Part shown: piece after piece, positions 1 through 7,679 of the stretch
Position numbering within the stretch: position 1 is the stretch's first letter
Layout of the letters: the number at the start of each line of letters is the position of its first letter
Assembly (NCBI RefSeq): GCF_026672255.1
Contig: NZ_JAPOHA010000001.1
Location: 280,893 to 344,892, forward strand
Length of the DNA stretch: 64,000 nucleotides
Direction of reading: 5' to 3'
From: Caproiciproducens galactitolivorans
Lineage (GTDB): Bacteria; Bacillota; Clostridia; Oscillospirales; Acutalibacteraceae
The notes under the pieces: generated by a model
What the model was told of the DNA's origin: nothing
The model's database searches: none
What the model saw: only the letters and a program-made list of their open reading frames with translations
Translations under genes and position numbers: made by a program

Positions 1-543
1 AGTCCAAAGCATAACCATCTCTCCAATTCCCTTATTTTCTAAATTTAAAAAGAAGCAAACTGATTTAAAAAGCATATAAGTTTGTAGTAATTGCATACCA
101 TTTTCAAAAACATAATAGCATTCCGTTTTCGGAATGTCAATAAGATTTCAGCATAATTCATTCGGATTTTTGTCGGATTTCCGCGGATAATCGTGCATAG
201 GGCAGATTTATTCTACTATTTCAGATAATATCAGGTTTTTCAAAAAATGTTTCCATGTATTTTTAAAAATGGTATAAAACATAGGAACAGCGGATAAATC
301 GAATCAATTTTTATTAATATTCCGCTTTGATTTTATAAATTGATAGAAAAACTGAAATATATGTTGCAAAATATAGGGATATATGCTATCTTTAAAAAAG
401 AAATGGTATGGAAAATACCAGTTCTTATATACATAACACTTTATTCCTTTTCCGGATGCCCTGCTGTCGGCACAGCACACCGAACCTGTGCCGGACAGTG
501 ATTCCTTTCAAGCAAAAGCGTTTATAGAGAAGGAGTGCTAGGA
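1..543. other. AT-rich stretch without a recognisable gene
   Basis: I see no credible coding region here; the reading frames are short and lack ribosome binding sites. A perfect 7-bp hairpin with a TTTT loop lies at 119-136 but has no T-tract after it. The last part must hold the promoter and the ribosome binding site (AGGAG at 531-535) of the amidohydrolase gene that follows. Confidence 0.6.
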
Positions 544-2100
544 ATGACAAATAGTGGAAAAGCAGAGATTCTTTTAAAATCCAATTGTATTTATACGGCT
601 GCTTCCGCAAAACCGATGGCGGGTTTTGTGGCCATTGCAGACGGAAAAATTCTCGCCGTAGGCAGCGAAGGAGAACAGGATTATACATGCCCGAATACGT
701 GGGTATATGAATTGGGGGACAAACTGGTTTGTCCGGGTTTTACAGATGTACACTGCTTTTTTACGGGTTACGTGCTGCGCTTTGTCGGCGCGGATCTTTC
801 ATCCGCCAATACAGCGGATGAAATGATTGAAACGATGAAACAGTATGCTTCCGGAAAGGCTTCGGACAAGGCTTTGCTGGGGCATGGCTGGGATTCGGAA
901 AAAATCAAGAATCCGGACCCCGCGCTGCTGGACAGGGCTTTTGGCAGCCGCCCGGTTATTCTGTTCGAAAAAGGCCAGGAGACTTGCTGGATGAACACAG
1001 CGGCACAAACCGTGTATCGGTTTACGCCGGACACCTGTTACCCGGAAGCATACTGGCGGCTTTTGGGTGAAGTGCTGGGTGACCGGGACTTTATTGTTCC
1101 GGAGTTCAAAAAATATATGGCCATGATGAACAGCCGCGGCGTTACTTCCGTAAAAGAGATGGGCTTTGATAATTTCTACGGCTTTATGGATGTACTGGAA
1201 GATTTGGAGAAGAACAAGGAACTGACTTTGCGTGTCAACTTTATGAGCCAGCCGGTGGGAGCCGGAATGAATCTCGAGTATGGCCGCGAGATGCGGGACC
1301 GTTTTAAAGGCGATTATGTTCGTTTCTCCGGTTACAACCGGATGACGGACGGCTCCATCAGCCAGTTATGCGGTGATCTGAAAAAACCGTACTGCTGCGC
1401 TCCGGATACCTGCTGCGCACAGGAAATCGACTATGATCTGATCGAAAAAGAGACTTTGGCTGCGGATGCGGAGAATTTCCGTTTTTCCCTCCACGCGCAG
1501 GGAGATGCAGCGATCTGCAAAGTCCTCGATATTTACGAAAAATGCAAACGGGAAAACGGCAGGCTGGTAAACCGCCACAGCATTACCGATCTTGAGTTCA
1601 GCGATCCCGCGGATTTGGAACGAATGGGGAAACTGGGCGCAATTGCGGAAATTTATCCGCAGATTATGGCTATCGCGGACCGCAAGAGCAAGTTGGAAAT
1701 GATCAACGAGAAAATCGGGATGGAACGCGGCCGTTACTACTGGAACCGGCGCAAAATGGCGGACAGCGGCGTTTTAATTTCCTGCGGCACGGATCTTCCC
1801 CTGTTAATCGATGACATTCCGGAATCCATTTATCATGCCTGCGGAGGGCAGTTCCCCGAGGGCGGTGAACCCTTTAATCAAGAAAACACCCTGACGGTTG
1901 AAGAAGTGATGCGCGCCTGGACGTATGGCGGTCAGTACAATCTCTACCGCGAAAAGGAACTGGGAACCCTTGAAGCGGGGAAAAAGGCGGACATTGCGGT
2001 ATTGAACGGCAATGTCTTTACCGCGTCAATGCAGAATATGCGGGCGGTGAAAGTCTGCCTGACGTTAGTGGAAGGAAAGGTAGTATATACCTCCCTGTAA
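544..2100 (+). CDS. amidohydrolase family protein (YtcJ/Amidohydro_3-like)
   Basis: This 518-residue protein has the layout of YtcJ-type metal-dependent amidohydrolases: a small N-terminal beta domain, a TIM-barrel body and a C-terminal beta strand set ending in the typical KKADIAVL segment. The PGF-D-x-H signature is present at residues 64-70, but the second histidine of the usual HxH metal pair is replaced (H70-C71-F72). The HAxGDAA motif (His317) and the late aspartate (GTDLP) are kept. The start is taken at ATG 544 because AGGAG ends 8 bases upstream; an in-frame GTG at 535 would overlap that site. The substrate cannot be told from sequence. It stands alone, followed by a strong terminator. 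Confidence 0.8.
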   Translation: MTNSGKAEILLKSNCIYTAASAKPMAGFVAIADGKILAVGSEGEQDYTCPNTWVYELGDKLVCPGFTDVHCFFTGYVLRFVGADLSSANTADEMIETMKQYASGKASDKALLGHGWDSEKIKNPDPALLDRAFGSRPVILFEKGQETCWMNTAAQTVYRFTPDTCYPEAYWRLLGEVLGDRDFIVPEFKKYMAMMNSRGVTSVKEMGFDNFYGFMDVLEDLEKNKELTLRVNFMSQPVGAGMNLEYGREMRDRFKGDYVRFSGYNRMTDGSISQLCGDLKKPYCCAPDTCCAQEIDYDLIEKETLAADAENFRFSLHAQGDAAICKVLDIYEKCKRENGRLVNRHSITDLEFSDPADLERMGKLGAIAEIYPQIMAIADRKSKLEMINEKIGMERGRYYWNRRKMADSGVLISCGTDLPLLIDDIPESIYHACGGQFPEGGEPFNQENTLTVEEVMRAWTYGGQYNLYREKELGTLEAGKKADIAVLNGNVFTASMQNMRAVKVCLTLVEGKVVYTSL

Positions 2101-2130
2101 ATCTCCCCATAACCTGCGATCCCCGAAAGA

Positions 2131-2180
2131 AAGGGCCTGAAATGCAATGGAACAATCCGCTGCATTTCAGGCCCTTCTTT
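2131..2180 (+). terminator. rho-independent terminator after the amidohydrolase
   Basis: A perfect 16-bp stem (2131-2146 pairing with 2161-2176) with a 14-base loop is followed by a short T-rich run. It closes the single-gene amidohydrolase unit. The next 200 bases (2181-2394) show no gene that I can support. Confidence 0.85.
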
Positions 2181-2394
2181 ATGCTGATGGTTTCAATTCT
2201 GCCCACGCGGTAGACCGGGCGATGGTTTCGATGCGGATGATGATCTTCAATCGGTCAAAGCCATTCTGTCTTCTGTCAACTCCGGGATAGCGCCGCATTA
2301 AAAATTTTTGACTTTAAAATTGAATTTGGCTACCCGTTTCTGGCAGAAATAAATTCCGGTTGCTTGACCATACTTCTATTTTTGTTCAGCAGGA

Positions 2395-2661
2395 ATATAT
2401 TATAGAAAGATACGCAATTATTGGCTGAATACCCTGCTTTTTGATGCGGAGAAGGAGCGGGATGAAGTTTTGGCGGAAACCAACCGTCTCGGGATTTGCA
2501 CCCGCCCCGCGTGGACACTGATGAATAAGCTGCCAATGTTCCGGGACTGCCCGCGCATGGATTTGTCCACAGCGGAAAATCTGGAAAGGCGTATTCTGAA
2601 CATTCCGGGCGGGGCGGGCTTTCTAAGCTGTTTGAGAGCAAAAGCGAGGGATAAGATATGA
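2395..2661 (+). pseudogene. C-terminal remnant of a LegC-like (DegT/DnrJ/EryC1) sugar aminotransferase
   Basis: The open frame reads YWLNTLLFD...TRPAWTLMNKLP...RDCPRMDLS...NIPGG, which matches the last ~85 residues of PLP-dependent nucleotide-sugar aminotransferases of the LegC/PglE type. The N-terminal three quarters, including the PLP-lysine region, are missing and a stop lies at 2365 in frame, so this is a truncated gene. Its TGA overlaps the ATG of the epimerase gene (ATGA), the translational coupling expected if legC once preceded legG/neuC in an operon. It marks the left edge of a decayed nonulosonic acid cluster. Confidence 0.75.
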
Positions 2662-3818
2662 AGCGGAAAATCTGTGTGGTTACCGGTTCGCGCGCCGAAT
2701 ACGGCCAGCTCGACATCCTGATGAAGGGCATCCGGGAAGCGCCCGGATTTCAATTGCAGCTGGTTGTAACCGGGGTGCACCTTTCCCCGGAATTCGGGCT
2801 GACATACCGGGAGATTGAGGAAGACGGGTTTGTAATTGACAGCAAAGTGGAAATGCTGCTTTCCAGCGATACGCCCGTTGGAATTACGAAGTCCATCGGT
2901 TTGGGCATCATCGGTTTTGCGGACGCCTTTTCTCGCTTGCAGCCGGACATTCTGGTGCTTTTGGGGGACCGCTATGAAATTCTGGCGGCCGCGCAGGCGG
3001 CGCTGATTTTTAAAATTCCGGTTGCCCATATTGCCGGCGGCGACACGACGGAGGGGGCTTTTGACGAGGCCATCCGCCACAGTGTCACGAAAATGTCACA
3101 TCTGCATTTTGTTACGAACAGTGAAGCCTACCAAAGAGTAAGACAGCTGGGGGAAGACCCCTGCCATATTTATAATGTCGGCAGTATGGGGATTGACTGC
3201 ATTGTCCATACGCCGCGCATGAGCCGGGAGGAATTGGAGAACTCCTTATCCTTTTCGTTTCGGAAACGGAATCTGCTCATTACTTTTCATCCCGCAACGC
3301 TGGATACGGAGCCATCCGCGATTCAGTTTCAGGCGCTTTTACAGGCGCTCGATAGTTTTGGGGGCGACACCGGTCTTCTGTTTACAAAACCGAACGCGGA
3401 CCCGGAGGGCCGTGAAATCATCCGCCTGATGAACGACTTTGCCGCAAAACATCCGAACGCCGCTGTTTTTCCTTCTTTGGGAAGCCGGCGCTATTTCAGC
3501 CTGATTGAACAGGTGGACGCGGTGGTCGGAAATTCTTCCAGCGGAATTTACGAAGTCCCCTCCTTTAAAAAACCGACGGTCAATATCGGCGACCGGCAAA
3601 AGGGCCGGATTTTTGCTTCGTCCGTGATAAACTGCCCCTGTAAAAAAACAGAGATTGCAAGGGCAATCCACAAGGCTTTTCTAACGGACTGCTCCCATGC
3701 GGTGAATCCGTACGGCGAAGGGAACACTTCCGCGAAAATTCTCAGCGTTTTGCAGACGATACCGAATTACGGGGCTTTATTAAAGAAGCACTTTTATAAA
3801 ATGGGAGCGGGAGTTTGA
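2658..3818 (+). CDS. neuC: UDP/GDP-N-acetyl sugar 2-epimerase, hydrolysing (NeuC/LegG type)
   Basis: The 386-residue protein starts with the family signature TGSRAEYGQL and has the GDRYE and GNSSSGIYE segments of hydrolysing UDP-N-acetylglucosamine 2-epimerases; the length fits NeuC (about 390). Enzymes of this group release ManNAc or the 2,4-diacetamido-trideoxymannose that is condensed with phosphoenolpyruvate to a nonulosonic acid. The LegC-type fragment upstream and the PtmE-like gene downstream favour a legionaminic acid role (LegG, GDP-linked substrate), but NeuC cannot be excluded. The reading frame is intact. No synthase (NeuB/LegI) is present in the window, so the pathway may be broken here. 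Confidence 0.85.
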   Translation: MKRKICVVTGSRAEYGQLDILMKGIREAPGFQLQLVVTGVHLSPEFGLTYREIEEDGFVIDSKVEMLLSSDTPVGITKSIGLGIIGFADAFSRLQPDILVLLGDRYEILAAAQAALIFKIPVAHIAGGDTTEGAFDEAIRHSVTKMSHLHFVTNSEAYQRVRQLGEDPCHIYNVGSMGIDCIVHTPRMSREELENSLSFSFRKRNLLITFHPATLDTEPSAIQFQALLQALDSFGGDTGLLFTKPNADPEGREIIRLMNDFAAKHPNAAVFPSLGSRRYFSLIEQVDAVVGNSSSGIYEVPSFKKPTVNIGDRQKGRIFASSVINCPCKKTEIARAIHKAFLTDCSHAVNPYGEGNTSAKILSVLQTIPNYGALLKKHFYKMGAGV

Positions 3819-3819
3819 A

Positions 3820-3903
3820 ATGGGTGATTTCCGTATACTGCCGTTTTGTGAAAAAGAGCAGTGGAACGCGATTGTCCGTTCCTTTGCTCAATCGAAAAAT
3901 TGA
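3820..3903 (+). pseudogene. 27-codon N-terminal remnant, possibly of a FemAB/GNAT-like transferase
   Basis: An ATG two bases after the neuC stop opens a frame reading MGDFRILPFCEKEQWNAIV and then stops after 27 codons. The segment resembles the start of FemAB/GNAT-like proteins found in surface-sugar clusters (LLPFxDKxxWNxIV), but it is too short to assign with certainty. The abrupt end, followed by unrelated out-of-frame sequence, suggests an internal deletion. Confidence 0.45.
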
Positions 3904-3939
3904 TGCCTAAAGCTGATCAGGAAAAGAGTCTGGCAAAGC

Positions 3940-4116
3940 TGGACTTTACCCTTGAAGAAGCCTGGAATATGAAATTGATTCGGCGGTACCGGCGACGACG
4001 ATTCCATTCGGGAAATGGAGTTTTTTATGAATCTTATCCTGTGTAGAAAACCCTATAACAACATCAGCCATTGCTGTTCTGTCTTAAATTTGGCTCTGGA
4101 AAGGGGGACACAATGA
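3940..4116 (+). pseudogene. 3' remnant of an unidentified gene, translationally coupled to neuA
   Basis: One frame can be read as GDDDSIREMEFFMNLIL...NNISHCCSVLNLALERG and ends with a TGA that overlaps the neuA start (ATGA at 4113-4116). The overlap and the protein-like residue mix suggest the tail of a real gene that lost its 5' part. I do not recognise the family. An alternative frame over 3904-4048 is also open, so frameshifts may be present. Confidence 0.4.
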
Positions 4117-4859
4117 AACTTCTGATAACGATCTGCGGGAGGGCAGGTTCCAAGGGTGTGAGAAATAAAAATATTAAGTTGTTTTTGGGAAAACCGCTTC
4201 TCTGCTATACGATTGCGGCGGCCCGTCTGTTCCGGGAAAAGAGCCGCGCGGATGTGGATATCTGTGTAAACAGCGACAGCGGGCAAATTCTGAATCTTGC
4301 GGAAGAATATGATTTAGCCTGTATCAAAAGGCCGGAGGAACTGGCGCAGGATGATTCGCCGAAAGTTCCGGTCATTCGGTATTCCCTTCAGTATATGGAG
4401 GAAAAACTGGGGAAAAAGTACGATTTTATCATGGATTTGGATATTACCTCGCCGTTTCGAACGGTTACGGACATAGAAAACACAATCCATAAATTAACGG
4501 ATCAGCCGGAAGCGGACGTCGTTTTTTCGGTTGTGCCGGCCAGAAGAAATCCGTATTTCAATATGGTGGAATATAAAGACGGAAAATTCCAAAAGGTTCT
4601 GGGCGGCGAGTATACCGCGCGGCAGCAGGCGCCCGCCGTATTTGATATGAATGCGTCGATTTACGGTTACCGGCGGAACAGCCTGCTTAACCGATTGAAG
4701 AATTCTCCCCTGGACGGTGTCTTCGACGTGATTTTTATGAAAGATACCGCGGTGCTGGATATCGATTCGGAGGAGGACTTCCGATTGCTGGAAGTATTGG
4801 CGCATTATTTCTTCAAAGGGGAATTTAAAGAACTGTACGATTATACCTGCAAGATGTAA
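4113..4859 (+). CDS. neuA: acylneuraminate/legionaminate cytidylyltransferase
   Basis: The 248-residue protein carries the CMP-sugar synthetase signature ICGRAGSKGVRNKNIK at its N terminus, followed by the LGKPLLCYTI and DxDITSPFRT segments that bind CTP and the Mg ion. It would activate a nonulosonic acid as its CMP form (NeuA for sialic acid, LegF for legionaminic acid). The start is ATG 4113 because it follows a GGAAAGGGGG ribosome binding site and begins at the conserved beta strand; a longer upstream frame has no such site. The gene is intact although its neighbours on both sides are fragments. Confidence 0.87.
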   Translation: MKLLITICGRAGSKGVRNKNIKLFLGKPLLCYTIAAARLFREKSRADVDICVNSDSGQILNLAEEYDLACIKRPEELAQDDSPKVPVIRYSLQYMEEKLGKKYDFIMDLDITSPFRTVTDIENTIHKLTDQPEADVVFSVVPARRNPYFNMVEYKDGKFQKVLGGEYTARQQAPAVFDMNASIYGYRRNSLLNRLKNSPLDGVFDVIFMKDTAVLDIDSEEDFRLLEVLAHYFFKGEFKELYDYTCKM

Positions 4860-4939
4860 GTTGTCACGAAAAGTGCCCCCATCGATATACTGTTAAAAGG
4901 AATCCAGGCATTGTAAGCGAAACCGGATTACCGGAATGG

Positions 4940-5998
4940 ATGAGGCGCATGGACGAATGGAAAAAAGTATTGGTATTGCCGGAAACAAAAATTCAGAACG
5001 CCATTGAAATTATTGATCGGTGCTGTTTGCAGATTGCCATCGTCGTCGATTCGGACGGCCGCCTTTTAGGAACCGTTACCGATGAGGATATCTGCCGCGG
5101 AATTTTAAAGGGAATCCCGTTAAATGACCCGGTTGAACGGATTATGAATCCGCACCCGGTCACAATCCCCGCGATTACGGATAAAAAGAGTATCCTTCCG
5201 ATTTTAAGGGCCAATAAGCTGCGCCACCTTCCCGTTGTGGATGATGCAGGGCATATAATTGGAATCGAAAGGCTTGATGACCTGATCGAAAGCCCCAAAA
5301 ACGAAAACTGGGTGGTTGTCATGGCGGGGGGAATGGGGAAAAGACTGCGTCCTTTAACGAAAGACTGCCCGAAGCCGATGCTTCAGGTTGGGGATAAACC
5401 GGTTCTGGAAACGATTTTAAACCAGTTCATGAGTCAGGGCTTTTATAAATTCTGCTTTTGCGTTCATTATAAGTCGGAGAAGATACGGGATTATTTTCAG
5501 GACGGGTCAAAATGGGGAGCGGAAATCCATTATATTGATGAGGAAAAACCAATGGGTACGGTCGGTTCTTTAAGTTTATTTCCTTTTCAGACCGACAGGC
5601 CCATTCTTATTATAAACGGGGATATTTTAACGAAGGTAAGCTTTAACCAGCTCATTGATTTTCATTTCAGACATCAGGCGCTCGCTACGGTTGCGGTTGC
5701 AACCTATGATTATCAGGTTCCTTACGGCGTTGTGAAAGCCAATAAAGACCGTTTAATCGGCTTTGAGGAAAAGCCCGTTTACGCAAACTTTGTTAACGCG
5801 GGCGTTTACGTACTGAACCCGGAGATATTAAATCTTATTCCGAAAAACAGGTATTTTGATATGAACCGTCTTTTGAAAAATCTGCTTGCCGAAGAAAAGA
5901 AAATCTGTATTTTTCCCATCCGCGAATACTGGATCGATATTGGAAATATTGAGGATTTTCAGCAGGCACAGCACGATTACGGCGGTGTATTTTTGTAG
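4940..5998 (+). CDS. ptmE: CBS-domain nucleotidyltransferase, PtmE-like (GDP-glucosamine synthesis)
   Basis: Residues ~10-125 hold a pair of CBS repeats (GTVTDEDI, LPVVDDAGHI) and residues ~128-350 a sugar-1-phosphate nucleotidyltransferase with the signature MAGGMGKRLRPLT-DCPKPML. This fusion is known from PtmE, which makes the GDP-glucosamine used in the Campylobacter legionaminic acid route, so its position after neuA fits the cluster. The start is uncertain: ATG 4940 has almost no ribosome binding site, and ATG 4949, giving MDEWKKVLV, aligns better with relatives but has GAGG only 3 bases away. The CBS pair could sense an adenine nucleotide. Confidence 0.8.
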   Translation: MRRMDEWKKVLVLPETKIQNAIEIIDRCCLQIAIVVDSDGRLLGTVTDEDICRGILKGIPLNDPVERIMNPHPVTIPAITDKKSILPILRANKLRHLPVVDDAGHIIGIERLDDLIESPKNENWVVVMAGGMGKRLRPLTKDCPKPMLQVGDKPVLETILNQFMSQGFYKFCFCVHYKSEKIRDYFQDGSKWGAEIHYIDEEKPMGTVGSLSLFPFQTDRPILIINGDILTKVSFNQLIDFHFRHQALATVAVATYDYQVPYGVVKANKDRLIGFEEKPVYANFVNAGVYVLNPEILNLIPKNRYFDMNRLLKNLLAEEKKICIFPIREYWIDIGNIEDFQQAQHDYGGVFL

Positions 5999-6027
5999 TA
6001 CTTCCGGGAATTCAGGAGGATTTGCAG

Positions 6028-6138
6028 ATGAACAACCCTGCTTTGGAGCCCTCAGTGTTAAATGAAAAAGAGCAGCTCATCGAGCTGCTTCAAATTGTAG
6101 ACGAGGGACACGTTGTTAGGTTCGTAATCAGCCGGTAA
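6028..6138 (+). pseudogene. 36-codon ORF, probably the start of a deleted gene
   Basis: The frame begins with ATG 6028 after a good AGGAGG site (6013-6018) and reads MNNPALEPSVLNEKEQLIEL before stopping at 6138. The strong translation signal and the polar, helix-like sequence suggest the first 30 or so codons of a real gene whose remainder was deleted. I do not recognise the family. It lies 29 bases after the ptmE-like gene and so was probably part of the same cluster. Confidence 0.45.
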
Positions 6139-6420
6139 TTGTAGTGGTAGAAGCGGGCGCAAAGTTTAAAGAAAAATCTGTAGGATTGTCGGCTGTAAGC
6201 TGTTTCGTTGTATGCAGAAGGTTTTCATATGTGACAAGTTGTTCCCGGAACGCTCTTTGCGCCTTGCTTTTCAGCTCCTGCCATAAAAGATTGGACGACC
6301 TCGGTACCTCCATGGTCGGTTCTTTCCAACGAATCAATTTTTAAATTCTGAAAGCCCGCGCCCGACCATCGTTTTACCTCCCCGCATGTTTTATTGTATG
6401 CGTCGGAATCTTCGCAGTGA
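6139..6420. other. unassigned stretch with decayed coding sequence
   Basis: No intact gene is visible. On the minus strand two overlapping frames look protein-like, one over 6128-6337 with NLLWQELKSKAQRAF and one over about 6225-6415 with QNLKIDSLERTDHGG, but neither has a ribosome binding site. They may be pieces of one frameshifted gene. I could not place them in a family. Confidence 0.35.
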
Positions 6421-6453
6421 TAAAAAAATCCACCGGTGCAGCACCGGTGGATT
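6420..6453 (-). terminator. rho-independent terminator of the glycerol dehydrogenase gene
   Basis: A 13-bp inverted repeat (6427-6439 and 6441-6453) is flanked on the minus strand by a run of seven T. It sits 20 bases past the stop codon of the glycerol dehydrogenase gene. Confidence 0.8.
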
Positions 6454-6472
6454 GCATGTTCTTTTTCTGTTT

Positions 6473-7564
6473 TTATTTTCCGAGGTATTCCATGCCGAAC
6501 GCATCTGCGGCCAGAAGGGCGTTGTAAAGTTGATCCGGGGTAACATCGCCAAGCATATTGTGAATGGATTCTCCCGGCGCGCAAGCTTTTTCCGCGGCAA
6601 TCAGAACCCTTGTTTTATCCGTTACGCCGATTTGCTCCAGCGTGACGGGAAGCCCGACGGAAAGGCAGAAATCGATAACCTCTTCCATTTCTTCCATCGG
6701 AGCGTCTTCCAAAATCAGCTGGGCAAGGGTACCGAAGGCAACCAGTTCGCCATGCATCGTGCCTTCGCACTCCTCCAGCGCGGTAAAGCCGTTATATACC
6801 GAATGCGAGGTGGCAAGTCCGCCGTTATCCGCTCCAACACCGCTCAGGTAGGTGTTCGCCTCAATAATTGCCTCGACAGCGGGGGTGAGAACACCCTGTT
6901 TGGCCGCTTTCATTGCCTTATAACCGTCTTCCAGAAGGGTTTCGTAGCAAAGCTCGCACAGTGCCATGGCGGATTTGGTAATGCCGCCGTTTTCAAGGCT
7001 CGGTGAATTGGTCTTCAGGCACATTCTTGCCTCAAAGTAAGTTCCGAGGGCGTCGCCCATCCCTGCGACAAGGAAGCGAACCGGTGCTTTAACGATGATG
7101 GAAGAATCCACGATAACCGCATCCGGATTTTTTGGATAGAAAATATAATGGGAAAAAGTACCGTCGTCATGATAGATAACGGATAAGCCTGTGCAGGGTG
7201 CGTCTGTTGCGCAAACGGTCGGAATGATAACAACCGGAAGCTTTTCGTAAAAAGCCGCCGCTTTTGCAGTATCGATTGCGCTGCCGCCTCCGATCGCGCA
7301 AATAACCTCGATTTGATTGTCTCTTGCGATCTTCTGCATTTTTGCGATTTCGCTTGTGGAACTGATTCCGCCGAATACTTCAAATTGAATTTTTGCTTCT
7401 TTTCCGGCGAAGCTTTTTTCAATTTTCGGCTGTGCCGCTTTAATTCCGCTCTTACTGCAAATAAACAAAAAGGAATTTCCCAAGTCTTTCACGTGGTCAT
7501 AAAGTTCCAACAGGGCGTCTTTTCCCTGTACATACTTGGAAGGGGCTCTCATAAGTTTCAGCAT
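6473..7564 (-). CDS. gldA: glycerol dehydrogenase (iron-containing alcohol dehydrogenase family)
   Basis: The 363-residue protein has the GldA layout: an N-terminal NAD-binding half with IGGGSAIDTAK, and a C-terminal metal-binding half with the expected ligands in GMGDALG, ATSHSVYNG and TMHGE. Family members oxidise glycerol to dihydroxyacetone with NAD and a divalent metal; related enzymes use other 1,2-diols or sn-glycerol-1-phosphate, so substrate is by family only. A GGAGAG site precedes the ATG. It is a single-gene unit on the minus strand, with its own terminator and no glycerol or dihydroxyacetone kinase beside it. Confidence 0.85.
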   Translation of the reverse strand: MLKLMRAPSKYVQGKDALLELYDHVKDLGNSFLFICSKSGIKAAQPKIEKSFAGKEAKIQFEVFGGISSTSEIAKMQKIARDNQIEVICAIGGGSAIDTAKAAAFYEKLPVVIIPTVCATDAPCTGLSVIYHDDGTFSHYIFYPKNPDAVIVDSSIIVKAPVRFLVAGMGDALGTYFEARMCLKTNSPSLENGGITKSAMALCELCYETLLEDGYKAMKAAKQGVLTPAVEAIIEANTYLSGVGADNGGLATSHSVYNGFTALEECEGTMHGELVAFGTLAQLILEDAPMEEMEEVIDFCLSVGLPVTLEQIGVTDKTRVLIAAEKACAPGESIHNMLGDVTPDQLYNALLAADAFGMEYLGK

Positions 7565-7679
7565 TTTTCATCTCTCCATGTTATTTATTTGTTTTTGTTT
7601 TAACAACAGTATAATCTAAAATTTAACAATCTTATTGCTTTCACGGGAATGATGATTATTGTTTGCCGAATTCTCAGAA

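Noticed and set aside
119..136. Seven-bp hairpin as a terminator
   Set aside because: No T-tract follows and no gene ends upstream within the window.
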